DNA of 64,000 nt, from positions 2,046,001 through 2,110,000 of the forward strand of contig JAPVLO010000384.1 in NCBI GenBank assembly GCA_027257055.1, in the 5' to 3' direction. The stretch is from Cephalopachus bancanus. Taxonomy: Eukaryota; Chordata; Mammalia; Primates; Tarsiidae. The position numbers were made by a program, and so were the translations under genes. Below, piece after piece: positions 11,451-22,902 of this stretch (position 1 is its first letter; each line of letters opens with the position of its first letter). The notes below the pieces were generated by a model. The model was not told where the DNA came from. It did no database searches and worked only from the letters and a program-made list of their open reading frames with translations.

Positions 11451-12105
11451 CTTTTTTTTTATTATAAAGATGTGGGTACAATTCAGGGTTAGGTATACAA
11501 ATGTTGATTATGCAGTCACCCTTGTTTATGAGGTGTGGCCCTCCCTCCCCTGGCAGTTTCCCTCAACTGCCAATCCCCCAACCCGCCCCCCCAGCAGTTT
11601 CCCACTACTGCCAATCCCTTTCTTATAGTATTATGATAATTATTCAAGGTTCGCTGATGAATGAGAACATATGGTACTCTCCTCTTTGTTTTTGTGATAG
11701 ATCACTGAGTATGATAGACTTTAAATCCATCCAAATTGCTGCGAAATCCATATGTTTGTCCTTCTTTATGGCTGAATAATATTTCATTGTGTATATGAAC
11801 CACATTTATTTTATCCAATTCAGCTTCGATGGGCAACACGGTTGTTTCCATGTTTTGGCTATTGTGAATAGAGCTGCAACAAACATGCGTGTGCAGGGAT
11901 CTTTTTTGTAGAATGATTTGAGTTCCTCCGAGTATATTCCCAATAGAGGAATTACTAGGTCATATGGAAGGTCAATTTTTAGTTCTTTCAGAAATCACCA
12001 CACTGTCTTCCAAGGAGGTTGCACTAGTTTGCATTCACACCAGCAGTGTAGAGGCGTACCTTTTTCTCTGCATCCTCGTCAGCATCTGTTGTTGTTTGTT
12101 TTATG
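11451..12105 (-). mobile_element. L1 3' end, 5'-truncated (variant A 3'UTR)
   Basis: Antisense L1. A poly-T head at 11451-11461 is followed by the 3'UTR ('gggttaggtatacaaatgtt', 'gcagtttccctcaactgcc'), then the ORF2 C-terminal region to about 12105. The ORF2 frame is broken by stops. It closely resembles the copies at 33.2, 35.4 and 7.1 kb. No convincing TSD was found. Confidence 0.95.
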
Positions 12106-12744
12106 ATCTCATTTCTTATTTAAAAACAACAAAACAAACAAGAAAACCAACGGAACACCTACTTGTCATTCAACCAATTCATTTTTATTCCAGGACATTC
12201 TTGTGAGGAAATGTACAATAAGAGTCCTATAACTGAGTATATTGACACACCAATATGATCACAGCACTTCCAAAATAAACCATCTCTCAGTATCAGAAAA
12301 ATATTTTAACTCTTAGAAATTCTGTAGGGGCTGAAAATACGTCCTCACTTTTTGGATTTGCTCAAAATCCTCTTGACTGAGAGGGGATAATTTTTGTGGT
12401 TTCTTTAGGCCAACTTTTTGACCTCTTTAGGTCAAAATATTTAATCTGATAATGCAAACAAAACAAGCCTGTTCTGGTCGTTTACAGAAGTTCTAGGACC
12501 TTTGCTAGGCAACTTTTTTGTGTGTGGAAAAGATGTAGTATAAACACACATGGAGAGGATCACGTGTCTTTTATTCTACTGGACTTTATTTTAATTCCCT
12601 GTAACAGCAGACGAACTTTCTCTGTGGCTGATTGCTAACAGACCTCGGCACTGCAAGCTAGGTTCACTGATTTTACATTTGTGATGACATGAAAAGCACT
12701 CAGTATAAAGATGTGGGGCATAAGTCAGGATTAGTTACTCTTTA
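12106..12744. other. Unassigned DNA with a tiny L1-tail-like match
   Basis: Mostly unassigned. 'tataaagatgtggggcataa' and its continuation at about 12703-12735 resemble the last 35 bases of an antisense L1 3'UTR. The stretch is too short to prove, though it could be an extreme 5' truncation. Confidence 0.35.
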
Positions 12745-13307
12745 TAATTTAAAAAATTAGATATTTATTCTTTCATGTTTAAACTTCAGTCACCTTCAAA
12801 GTACTCTCCATTTGATGCAACACACCTGTCGAAACACTTTTTCCATTGCTCGAAACTGTTTTTGATTTTAATTTTGATGCCTTAGTGCTTCTGCCATTTT
12901 TTGTTTCACCTCTTCCACACCCTCAAAACATCTCCCTTTAAGTATTGTTTTCATTAAGGGAAAGCAAAAAAAGTTGCTTGGAGTTAGATCTGGTGACTAG
13001 GGTGGGTGGGATGACTGGGAAGGGCGTTTTGGGTCAAAAACTGCTGAACACTCAGTGAGGTTCAGTGTACATCAAGTACAAGTGTGCTTATAAATCACCC
13101 ATTATGAGATGAGCAGATGCGCTGAAAAAAATCTAAAAAAAAAAAAAACCTCACTGATGCCAAGTGTAGCCTCTCACAACAATGCTTGTTGGTACACTGA
13201 TGATGATGGGCTCCTAGAACACTTACCTGGTGATGGAAGCCTGTACTGTGAGGGGCCAGTCCTCCAAAAAACAGTTCTGAGTTTTTTGAGTCCTACCTCA
13301 GGCAAAT
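12745..13307 (-). mobile_element. Mariner-type DNA transposon, internally decayed
   Basis: Read on the minus strand, 12770-13080 encodes broken mariner transposase C-terminus: text like SVQQFLTQN, then a worn 'SPDLAP'-equivalent with a stop, LKGRCFEGVEEVKQKMAEALRHQN, and a terminal block. It matches the fragment at 63.3 kb, including 'ggtgactgaagtttaaacatg' after the coding end. The right edge, near 13275-13307 ('gagttttttgagtcctacct'), resembles a terminal inverted repeat comparable with the 63.67-kb end. An A-run at 13134-13148 interrupts it. Class: Tc1/mariner with DD34D transposase. The subfamily is not identified. Confidence 0.75.
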
Positions 13308-13369
13308 GTAATAGAGAGGTGAATATAGGGGGACTTAATTTGGCTTTGAGAAATTGATATTCTTTGGCT

Positions 13370-13680
13370 AGTGCCAGGGCATTGGGAAGAGATGTCACTA
13401 AGACAGGGGAGACAACCTTTGCAAAGTCATGGTCACATGAAAGAGTATGGCAAATTTTGGAAACCATGAATGTGATGAGTCTGGAGAGATGGACAATGGC
13501 CAAATCATAAAGAATCTCATATGCAAGCTGAGAAACTTGGACTTATTTTGCACAAATGGTAGGGAAGATCGCAGGGTTTACAAGATTCTTTTAACAGATT
13601 TTGCTAACCAGCGTTGGGGAGAGCGATTATCTGTTCCACTGCCTCATAAATTTGTTTGGAGGATCGGTTGCTTAATAGAA
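13370..13680 (-). mobile_element. Ancient repeat, probably antisense LINE-2
   Basis: 'agggcattgggaagagatg', 'gaaacttggacttattttgc' and 'agaagat...cagggtttac' resemble the reverse strand of the same old mammalian family as at 10.6 kb. Divergence is high and the ends are uncertain. A 109-codon frame on the minus strand here is not considered coding. Confidence 0.45.
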
Positions 13681-14400
13681 CATTCTGTCACACAGACATT
13701 AGGGTAGGAGTGTCCCCTCAGGCAATGATTTAATCATGCTTTGAAGTAAAGCATTTAACATTATTCTGGATTTTCTCTCATGCACTAGAATTCTACTTAA
13801 AAGCCACAAAGTCATATAGCAAGATTTAGGAGCGGACATCGTTTGAAAGTTTTACAAAAGCCAAGGATCAGCAAGAATAGGGAAGATATAGGTAGACAAT
13901 CACCAATCTCCCCCCAGAGGTGCATGCAGGGGCCAGGATACTGCAGGACCTGCAATGTGGACATCTGTCTCTCTCCCTTTTCCTTCCTTTCTAAAGATCA
14001 AGTGGAGAAGGCAGCCTTTCTAATCAGAAGAGTAAAAGCTCTTGAAGCATAGAAGCTTGGATCAGCGTGCTACTTGTTTACCGGCATTATGTGCAATAAA
14101 AGTTGCCCAGGCTGTGGAGACTGGAAGGTCTATGGAATATTGCAGGTCCCTACCATGGGGGCAGAGTCACTAACCTGATGGAAAACTGAGCTGGGGAGTA
14201 GATCCTGCCGCTGAGGACAATTGGGCCTTGCAACCCCAGCTATCTTGTCCCGAAAACCCCAGATAAGCTCCCAAAGTCATTTTTAGATGGCCCTGCTCAT
14301 TTTTCTAGAGCTACCACGTTTGTTATTTAGATGCTGTATTATCCAGAAAAAGAAATTGCTGACATGAGACTAGGAGCATTGCAAATATATATATAAGCGT
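13681..14400. other. Unassigned DNA
   Basis: No recognised family. 'aataaaagttgcccaggc' at about 14095 has the look of a polyadenylation context and the surroundings are fairly G+C-rich, so a decayed LTR is possible. I cannot identify one. Confidence 0.3.
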
Positions 14401-14440
14401 GTGTGTATATGTATATATGTTAAAGCATAGAGTAGTGCTG
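14401..14440. repeat. 40-bp direct repeat, copy 1
   Basis: Matches 15201-15240 at 39 of 40 positions, exactly 800 bp away. It has an alternating GT/AT part followed by the non-simple 'taaagcatagagtagtgctg'. Confidence 0.85.
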
Positions 14441-14948
14441 TCAGTTTATATATATATATAGCACTGGAAAGCTGGGAAAACACTAAATCAAGCATTGAAT
14501 TGCAGACTGGTTTTTAAATATCTGAATTGCAGATATTATGTAGCTACATTGCACTCCACTTTAATAAAATACTACACTGTGTCGCTCAGATAATTAAACC
14601 ATGCAAACAGTCCAATGTTCAATAACGTTCAAATGGTAGGTAAAAACAACCATTTCAAAGAACAATGTAGGTATAGACAGAAGCCCTTGGAAAAGTTTTA
14701 TGTGGGAGAATTTGATGTATCTTGAAATAAGTGAAGGATTTTGATACACAAAGATAAGGATGAGTACATTCTGAACATGCAGACAGGAGAGGAAAACAGA
14801 ATAATAATAGCATAGATTCAGGTCTTAGACTGAGCCTGAAAACAGTGTGTGGGTGTTGTGGGGTCAACATGGGTCAATTTGAAGGTTCTTGGTCAAGTCC
14901 CACACTAAGTGGAAAAAGAAGTCTTCAAGAGGTAAAATGTCTGGAGAT

Positions 14949-14971
14949 ACACACACACACACACACATACA

Positions 14972-15008
<37 letters not shown>
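14949..15008. repeat. Microsatellite (CA)n
   Basis: About 30 dinucleotide units, mostly CA with two TA interruptions. The histidine/threonine frames across it are artefacts. Confidence 0.97.
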
Positions 15009-15012
<4 letters not shown>

Positions 15013-15019
15013 ATATTTT

Positions 15020-15176
15020 ACCAGTCTTCCACTGGGTAAAATCTTTCATTGACTTCATAATTGTCTCACAGAGAGATGGCATTTCTCCTCAGGACCTCAT
15101 TGCTTCTAGGCCTCATTATCTAGGCCCATAATGAGAATTAGGAAGAGTTCGATTAGTTGAGATGGAGAAGTACAAG
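15020..15176. repeat. 157-bp dispersed direct repeat, copy 1
   Basis: Corresponds to 17196-17355, from 'accagtcttcc' to 'gatggagaagtacaag', with about 90% identity by eye. It includes 'gacttcataattg', 'gcttctaggcct' and 'cccataatgagaattagg'. The family is not recognised. It ends only about 25 bp before the second copy of the 40-bp repeat. Confidence 0.85.
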
Positions 15177-15200
15177 TCCAAAATATATGTATACATATAC

Positions 15201-15240
15201 GTGTGTATATGTATATGTGTTAAAGCATAGAGTAGTGCTG
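15201..15240. repeat. 40-bp direct repeat, copy 2
   Basis: Partner of 14401-14440 (39 of 40 identical). Confidence 0.85.
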
Positions 15241-16283
15241 ACTGTCTATTACAAACCTCCTTATTAGTAAATTCCAATACAAAATTCTCAAAAGAGCTTT
15301 TAATAGTTTAACAATATGAATTCATGAAGAACTACCAGATCATCTTGCTAAGCATTGCATTTGCAAAGAACTCATGTAGTTTTGTTCCTCCTATTAACAA
15401 AGCAACACAGAATCTAGAATGCTCATCGTCTAGTAGTATATTAGAATTATAATGTACTTAGTAGATTTTCCTAAAGTAGCATTTTAGAGAAGTATATCAC
15501 AGTATGAAAGCATCTGTCTAATGAGAACAAGGGAAGAGTCACGAAAACAGAAAAGTGGGACAAACATGGCTTTGCCACTTTTCAAATCTCCACAGAGGTG
15601 GAGAAACGTGACTTCCCACTTTTCAAATCTCCATAGCAAAGAGACACATGAGCTGAGCACAGAATGTTTAAAGTCTCATTTCTGCCCAAACTCTGTCCCG
15701 TCAAGGCCTCAAATCACAGTGGTGGCCTGGCTGCCAACTCCGGCTTCTTGAGGAAGATGGCTGTCTCTGGCATGCAGGGGCCTAGGGAGAAGCAGAGTGA
15801 CTTGCTTAACAAGGTATTATTTGACAATTTTAGTAGCTACAGATGATTGCTAATTCCCAAATCTCACAGGATCAGAAAAGTGCTAATGAAAATAGAAGTC
15901 TATCTACTTTCCCATGCCATTTCTTTTTTAGCAGCTACTCATACTGCCTTTTTATTTTTATCTCCATTTATATTCCTAAGTTAAATATGGCATGTAAAAA
16001 CTACAAAATGGATTTGATAGTGTGTGCTGAGAACCAGAGACAGCCATGATATCGCCGACTACTAACTTATTTTGTCCTGCTTGCTACTTTTTAAATTATT
16101 GTATTTTAAAGTTCTGCCATGATATTTGAGAGTGTGGTAAGTAAAATACAAAGTTGTTAAAATGGATCTTTACAACATAAGCAAGAAGAACATTGACATA
16201 GTTAAATGACTTGGATTTAATTCCCATAACCACTGTTGCTGATTAAAATTCTGCATTGTGTCTTTTTTTGTGTATGTGTGAGA
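15241..16283. other. Unassigned DNA with a short local repeat
   Basis: A 'cacttttcaaatctcca' unit occurs twice, at about 15577 and 15618, separated by some 40 bp. Otherwise no repeat family or exon was recognised. Confidence 0.4.
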
Positions 16284-16480
16284 AAGCAAGATTTATTGAG
16301 AGGACAGAAAACCTCCCACAGTGGGAGGGGATCCAAAGGTGTAGCCCCTGTGTCTTAGTATTCTGAAAATGTGCTGATGTTTTGTTTGCCCCGTTCTTAT
16401 ATCCACCCTTCTCTTCTCTACTTTTCTGTGTGTTCCAGATGTAGGAGTTACTTCAACAGACTCCTTGTCACCAAGCTTCA
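16284..16480 (-). mobile_element. Antisense LTR fragment (endogenous retrovirus-like)
   Basis: Read on the minus strand this has LTR order. A TATA-like 'atataag' (16398-16403) is followed about 100 bp downstream by 'cctcccactgtgggagg', then 'tgtcctctcaataaatctt' with AATAAA at 16292-16297. A 60-bp piece of the same R/U5-like region recurs at 18443-18510. No retroviral gene sequence is seen nearby. Group assignment is not possible by eye. Confidence 0.5.
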
Positions 16481-17195
16481 ATTTTGAATCTGGTCAATGA
16501 AAAGCACAAGCATTCATTTCAAAAGTCAGGAAAAGAGATTGAAGACCCTTCCTTGGGGTCTTGGGTTGGCATGGGCTGCCTTCTTTTGCCAAAGCTTGGA
16601 AGCACCACTTTGATTGCACACATATTGGAAAAACATCTGGGTAACTACTTGGCTATAAGAAAATAAGGACGTGTTAATATATAGCATAAAGTGAAATAAT
16701 GATTCTTTAGACGGTCACAGGTAGTAGCATGATATGATTGATGTACCAGATCTGTAAGTGGAGGACAAAGCATTGGTATAGGAAAAGGCTGTGGTGCTTC
16801 GTCACTGTGGTGACAGTGATGACTACATTCATTATGGCGTCATCTTGATGACTCTAGAAAAATAGAGAGAAAAATGACAAGCTAATTAACTTAAACACCC
16901 AACTCAGAACATGAGTGAGAGAACAAACGCTTTCTACACTGGCTTTGAAGGAATCCCTCATGGAGCAAAGCCCAAGAATAGCTATGGTCGAGAACCCAAA
17001 TTAGGGTCTGATGGTAAACACAGGATTTCAGCACCAATCCCATGAGTGACAATCCCATGTCTCTTATGGCAAGATAAGGACAACAGTGGAGAAGAAATGG
17101 GAGTCTGAGACCGTGAGACAGAAGTAGATGAATATACCCAGAAAACTCTTTTCTATCATGAGTGAAGTCTCATTCCGGCCTCTACTGTTGAGAGA
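16481..17195. other. Unassigned DNA
   Basis: No gene or repeat recognised. Confidence 0.4.
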
Positions 17196-17355
17196 ACCAG
17201 TCTTCCCGTTGGGTAAAGTCTTTTCATTGACTTCATAATTGCCCCACAAACAGATGGCATTTCTCCTTGGGACCTCATTGCTTCTAGGCCTGGTTATCTA
17301 AGCCCATAATGAGAATTAGGAAGAGTTTGATATAGTTGAGATGGAGAAGTACAAG
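17196..17355. repeat. 157-bp dispersed direct repeat, copy 2
   Basis: Partner of 15020-15176. The flanking sequence is unrelated on both sides, so the unit is bounded. Confidence 0.85.
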
Positions 17356-18372
17356 GCTTGATTGATAACAAGATGGGTTGTGAGCCAAAAGAGTTAGAAG
17401 TTGATACTGGCTTGATTTCACACTCTCAGTACTTATGCTAATGCCACAATTTATTGACTTACTCAATTCTTTTCTATTTTCATGAAAAAACTTTGTACCA
17501 ATACAACATTGCCCCTGACCAAATAACTCATTTGACAGCACAGAAAATGTATAGAAGGTTCACATCTGTGAAATAAAGACTTACATGCATTCCCTCACCC
17601 AAAAGAAGTTACTAGAAGGAGTGGCAGAATGACCTAATGAATGCCCACTTAAAAAAATCATTTGGGACTGTCTAGCAGTCAATATATGATGCTGCCTCCT
17701 CCACAGATACCAGTAGATCCCATTCAAGAGATCCATTTTTTAAAAAAACTTCCCATTTCCTGCCATTTTGGACTTGGTTGGTTTGGAGAGTATACAGGAA
17801 AGAGTAGCATCTTCCAGGGACCCTAGCTATAGTTATATTAATTTGGAAGTTAGCATTGCCCTGTGGTAATTTGTGTAGGATGTTCCTGTCACTGAACCAA
17901 CAAGTAGAGGAAAGATCACTGTCCAGTTTTGGTCACTGCCCTGTATTTTAGGTGTGATTTTTGACTGAATTGACTAGACCTTGTGAAGATATGGCAGCTG
18001 TAAGACCTTGAATGTCCCCTTAATTGAGGACACATACAACTGGGAAAATGATGAATGTGGATGCTGAGAAACAGAAACATCAAGACTTGTTCTGCTTCTT
18101 CATACCCAATCTCCACCTTCTGTGCCAAGCTCTGTGCCCTGGGGTGCAGATGTTTCCAGATAGATCAATAAGCTATGTTGCCCTGTACTTCTGGTTGGAT
18201 TGGGTGTATAGGAGTCACAAGCAGAAGATCAAAGAGCTGGAAGAGTGAATGATGTGTATTTCTCCATCTCCTTTCACAATGAATCTGCAGTTGGTGGATA
18301 AGCTGAATGTGTTTATCAAAGAGCACCTTTCCAGAGCATCACAAACAGGTATAGCTATTCTCTGAGTGCTTG
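17356..18372. other. Unassigned DNA
   Basis: No exon recognised. A block at about 18120-18245 ('gttgccctgtacttctggtt', 'agatcaaagagctggaag') has the feel of an old dispersed repeat, but I cannot name it. Confidence 0.35.
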
Positions 18373-18390
18373 TCTCTACTCTTTTTTCTT
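18373..18390. repeat. Target-site duplication, left copy
   Basis: 'tctctactcttttttctt', identical to 24733-24750. Together they bracket 6,342 bp. Confidence 0.95.
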
Positions 18391-18412
18391 TTTTTTTAAT
18401 TCAGATCCAAAT

Positions 18413-18418
18413 TTTATT
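18413..18418 (-). promoter_or_regulatory. Polyadenylation signal AATAAA used by the transduced transcript
   Basis: AATAAA on the minus strand, about 15 nt upstream of the poly-A that joins the TSD. Spacing is normal for a used signal. It belongs to the source locus flank, not to L1. Confidence 0.75.
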
Positions 18419-18442
18419 TAAAGAAAATCTTTTTTTTTTCCT

Positions 18443-18510
18443 AGAAAACAGGATATATTGAGAGGACAGAAAAGCTCCCACAATGGGAGGGGACCCAAGG
18501 GGGTTGCCCA
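18443..18510 (-). mobile_element. LTR R/U5-like fragment inside the transduced segment
   Basis: About 85% similar by eye to 16284-16340: 'attgagaggacagaaaa', 'ctcccacaatgggaggggac'. The AATAAA of the other copy reads as a degraded 'caatatatcc' here, consistent with the transcript using the next signal downstream. Confidence 0.65.
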
Positions 18511-18959
18511 AGAAAATCTTCATTTTAAAAGAAGTTAATGAAAATTACACAGGAAATGGAGATGAGAATTTTTTTTCACTCAATTATCTTGGCCAACTCA
18601 AGTATTAAGCAGGGCTATATTTGCTATTTGTAAAAATATCACAATAAAATAAAACTATCTTCCTATTCACCTCATGAGGAGGTGAAAATGAATTTTCTGA
18701 AGTGACACTTATAAAGCACATTTAATTTCTTATTTTTTTAATTTTTATTTTATTTTTTTTTCCTTCTACTTATTTTTTTAATCAATATTTTTTATTTTGA
18801 TATTGTGGGGTACGGTTAAGGGTTAGGTATACAAATATGTTTCGCTCAGGCACCCTTGTTGATAAGGGGTGTCTCCCAGTCCCCAGAGAGATATTGACTA
18901 CCGTTAATCCCACCTCCCTTCCCCTCCCCCACCCAGAGTTTCCCACCACTGTCAGTTCT

Positions 18960-21900
18960 TTCCTTACAGTATTACATGAATGTTCAAGGTCCGCTGTATG
19001 AGTGAAAACATGTGATACTCAGATATTTGTTTCTGTGAGAGGTCACTCAGTATTATTGACTCTAGTTCCATCCAGGTGCTGCGAAGTTCATGATTTTGTT
19101 CTTTTTTATGGCTGTGAAGTATTCCATGGTGTATATGTACCACATTTTTTTAATCCAGTCTTCTTTTGATGGACAGTGTGGTTGATTCCAGGTTCTTGCT
19201 GTTGTGAACAATGCTGCGATAAACATATGTGTGCTGGTATCTTTTTTATAGAGTGATTTGAGTTCTTTAGGGTATATTCCCAGTAGGGGGATTGGGGGGG
19301 TCATATGGGAGGTCAATATTTTAGAACTTTTAGGAATCGCCACACTGTTTTCCATAGAGGTTGCACTAGTTTGCACTCCCTCCAACAGTGTAGGAGTGTT
19401 CCCTTTTCACCACACCCTCTCCAGCAACTGTTATTTTTTGGGTTATTGACAATTGTCATTCTGACTGTAGTTAGGTGGTATCTTAGTGTGGTTTTGATTT
19501 GCATCTCCTTGATGATTAGTGAGGTTGAACATTTCTTCATGTGTTTGTTGGCTGCTCAGATGTCTTCCTTTGAGAAGTGTCTGTTCATATCTTTTGCCCA
19601 CTTTATAATGGGGTTATTTGTTTTTTCTTTTCAGCACTTTTGAGTTCCTTGTAAATCCAAGATGTTAAGCCTTTGTCAGACCTGGAGTTGGCAAATACTT
19701 TTTCCCAGTCTGTGGGCTGTCTCCCTACTCTCCTGATGGTTTCTTTGGCTTTGCAGAAGCTTGTCATTTAATGAAGTCTCACTTGTCTATCTTGTCTCTT
19801 ATGGCCTGTGGGTTTCAGGTTTTGTTCAGGAATTGGATGCCAGTTCCAATTTCCATAAGGGTATGACCTACATTTTCTAAGGTTCTTATGGTTTGAGGTT
19901 TTCATCTAGGTCTCTAATCCATTTAGAGTTGATTTTTGTGTATGGGGACAGATAGGGGTCTTGTTTGAGTCTTCTGAATGTGGTCAACCAGTTTTCCCAG
20001 CACCATTTACTGAATCAGTTCTCCTCTCCCCAGTGGTAGGTGGTGGAGGCTTTGTCAAAGATGAGTTCATTGAGAAATTGAGGCTTTGCTTCTGGAATCT
20101 CAATTCTATTCCATTGGTCTATATGCTTGTTTTCGTACCAATACCAAGCTGTTTTGATTATTGTAGCTTTATAGTAAAGTTTGAAGTCTGGTAATGTGAT
20201 ACCGCCTGCTTTGTTTTTTTGTTTTTTGTTTTTTGTTTTTTGTTTTTGCTGAGGATTGTTCTGGCTATTCTTGGTCATTTGTGTTTCCATATGAATTCCT
20301 GTATTGTTTTTTCTAGGTCTGAGAAGAATGTTGTTGGTAATTTGATGGGTATTGCATTAAATCTGTAGATTGCCTTAGGTAGGATGGACGTCTTCACAGT
20401 GTTGATTCTTCCAATCCATGAGCATGGGATATTTTTCCACTTGTTTGTGTCATCTTTGATTTCTTTCAGCAGTGTTTTGTAGTTTTCATTGTAAAGGTCT
20501 TTCACATCTCTGGTTAGGAAGATGCCAAGGTATTTCATTTTTGTGTGCGGCTATTGTGCTTTTTATTTGGGTTTCTGTTTGTTTATTATTGGTGTAAAGA
20601 AATGCAATTGTCTTTTGTACACTTACTTTATATCCTGAGTCTTTGCCAAAGTCCTTTATCAGTGTAAGGAGGTTTTTGACAGATACTCTTGGGTTTTCAA
20701 GGTACATGATCATGTCATCTGCAAAGAGAGATAACTTGACTTCCTCTTTTTCTATTTGGATACCCCTGATTGCCTTCTCTTCTCTGATTGCTCTAGCCAG
20801 GACTTCTAATACTATATTCAACAGGACGGATGAGAGTGGGCATCCTTATCTTGTTCCAGTTTTCAGGGGAAATGGTTCCAATTTTTGTCCGTTTAGGAAT
20901 ATGCTGGTTGTGAGTTTCTCATAGATGGCTTTTACTATTTTGAGGTATGTTCCCCATATGCCTAGATGTTCAAGGGTTTTTGTCAAGAATGGGTGCTGGA
21001 TTTTATCAAAAGCATTTTCTGTATCTAATGATATAATCATGTGGTTTTTGTTTTGACATCTGTTGATGTACTTAATTACATTTATGGTTTTACAGATGTT
21101 GAAACAGCCTTGCATCCCAGGGATGAAGCCTACTTGGTCATGATGGATGATTTTTGAGATGTTGTTGAATCTGGTTTGCTAGGATCTTGTTGAGGATTTT
21201 AGCATCAATGTTTATCAAAGATATTGGCCTGTAGTTCTCTTTCTTTGTTGAGTCTTTACCTGACTTGGGTATCAATGTGTTGTTAGCTTCGTAAAATGAT
21301 TTTGGGCAAGTTCCATCTTTCACAATCACCTGGAATACCTTCAGTAGGATTGGTATCAGCTCCTCCTTAAATGTGTTGTTGAATTCTTCTGGAAAGCCAT
21401 CTGGACCAGGGTTTTTTTTTTTTTGTAGGTAGTTTTCTTATTACGTAGTAATTTCCTTGATTGTTATTGGTCTAATTAGGGTCTCAATTTCTTCTTGTTT
21501 CAACCTAGGCAGATTGTGTGATGTCAGAAAGTCCTCCATTTCCTTAAGGTTTTCAAGTTTGTTTCCATACAAGTGTACATAGTAGTCTCTAATGATCTTT
21601 TGTATTTCTTCAGGGTCAGATGTGACTTCATCTTTTGTGTTTCTGATTGTGTTTATTTGGACTTTTTCTTTCTTTTTCTTGGTCAGTTTAGCTAGGGGAC
21701 CATTTATCTTGTTTATCCTTTCAAAGAATCAGCTTTTTGTTTCATTGATTTTTTATATTATTTTTTTGTCTTCTATGTCCTGGATTTGGGCTTTTATTTT
21801 GGTGATCTGGATTCTTCTGCTAAAATTAGGGTTTTGGTGGTCTTCCTTTTCTAGCTTCCTTTGGTGACTTGTAAGGCTATTCATTTGTGATCCTTCCATT

Positions 21901-22821
21901 TTCTTCATGTGTGTTTGTAGGGATATAAATTTCCCTCTTACTACAGCTTTCATGGCATCCCAAAGATTTTGGCAAGATGTTTCTTCATTTTCATTTGTTT
22001 CCCCATAGCTTTTAATCTCTGTTTTGATTTCATCATTGACCCAGGAATTGTTTAGTATCATGCTGTTTAGTGTCCATGTCTTTGTGGGTTTTAGGGGGAC
22101 CTTGTTGGTGTTAATGTTTATTTTTATTCCACTGTGGTCCAAGAAGGTACATGGTAAAATTTCGGTCCTTTTAAATATGCTTATACTTGATTTATGGCCA
22201 AGTATGTGGTCGATCTTGGAGTATTTTCCATGTGTTGACGAGTAGAATGTATATTCTGTGGTCTTTGAATGGAGTGTTCTGTAGGTATCAATTAAGTCCA
22301 TTTGGTCAAGGGTCACATTGAGGTTTCAGATCTCGTTGCTGATTTTTTGTCCTGATGATCTGTGTAGGGTTGTGAGCGGGGTCTTGAAGTCCCCAGCTAT
22401 GATGGTGTTGGAATCAATATCTTTTTTTAGTTTACCTAGAAGCTGCTCTATGAAAGTTGGTGCTCCTATGTTGGGTGCATATATGTTTAGGATGGATATT
22501 TCTTGTTGATGGATTGAATTTTTTATCATTATGTAGAGGCCTTTTGTATCTTTTTTGATTTTTGATAGCTTAATATTATTTTGCCTGAGATTAAGATCGT
22601 GACTCCTCCTTTCTTTGTGTTCCGTTAGCCTGAAAATTTGTTTCCCATCCTCTTACTTTGAGTCTGTGAGTGTCCTTTCTAGTGAGGTTAGTCTCTTGAA
22701 GGCAATAAATTGCTCCCTGGTGATATTTTATCCATTTTGCCATTCTATGTCTTTTCAGTGGTGTATTAAGTCTGTTCACATTCAAGCTAATTATTGAAAT
22801 GTGAGAGTTGATCCCTATCAT
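18960..22821 (-). pseudogene. L1 ORF2p remnant (endonuclease / reverse transcriptase)
   Basis: Starts MIGINSHISIISLNVNRLNTP at 22821, the normal endonuclease start. Endonuclease residues follow, including 'CLQETNLT' with the catalytic Glu context. Then come the central region at about 21753-22316 ([13 protein letters not shown]...), the RT region 20846-21330 ([31 protein letters not shown]), the RT catalytic LFADD at 20714-20728, the C-terminal segment LDFKLYYKA..., and MEYFTAIKKNKIMNFAA near 19070. The usual length of about 1,280 codons is kept, but at least several frameshifts and a stop at 19062 split it. The catalytic FADD is intact; the frame is not. Confidence 0.93.
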
Positions 22822-22902
22822 AATCTTCTTACAGAGTTATTGTTATTCTTCCTGTTTGTGTGTTGTCTTTCTTTTGGTTCTGGAGTTGGTTCACATGTGT
22901 TT

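Larger units (their letters stand above)
18391..18730 (-). mobile_element. L1 3'-transduced flank
   Basis: About 340 bp of non-L1 sequence between the L1 3' end (A-rich zone about 18731-18800) and the left TSD. Read on the minus strand it ends with AATAAA (18413-18418), about 15 nt, then a poly-A tract abutting the TSD. That is what results when an L1 transcript reads past its own weak poly-A site into a downstream one. It includes a 60-bp LTR piece (18443-18510) related to 16284-16340. Confidence 0.85.

Noticed and set aside
14949..15008. Regularly spaced short repeats, considered as a CRISPR-like array
   Set aside because: Dinucleotide microsatellite with no spacers, in a primate genome.
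16284..18510. A complete provirus between the two LTR-like pieces
   Set aside because: Both pieces are in the same orientation, but the interval holds no retroviral gene sequence, and the right-hand piece is inside the L1 transduction.
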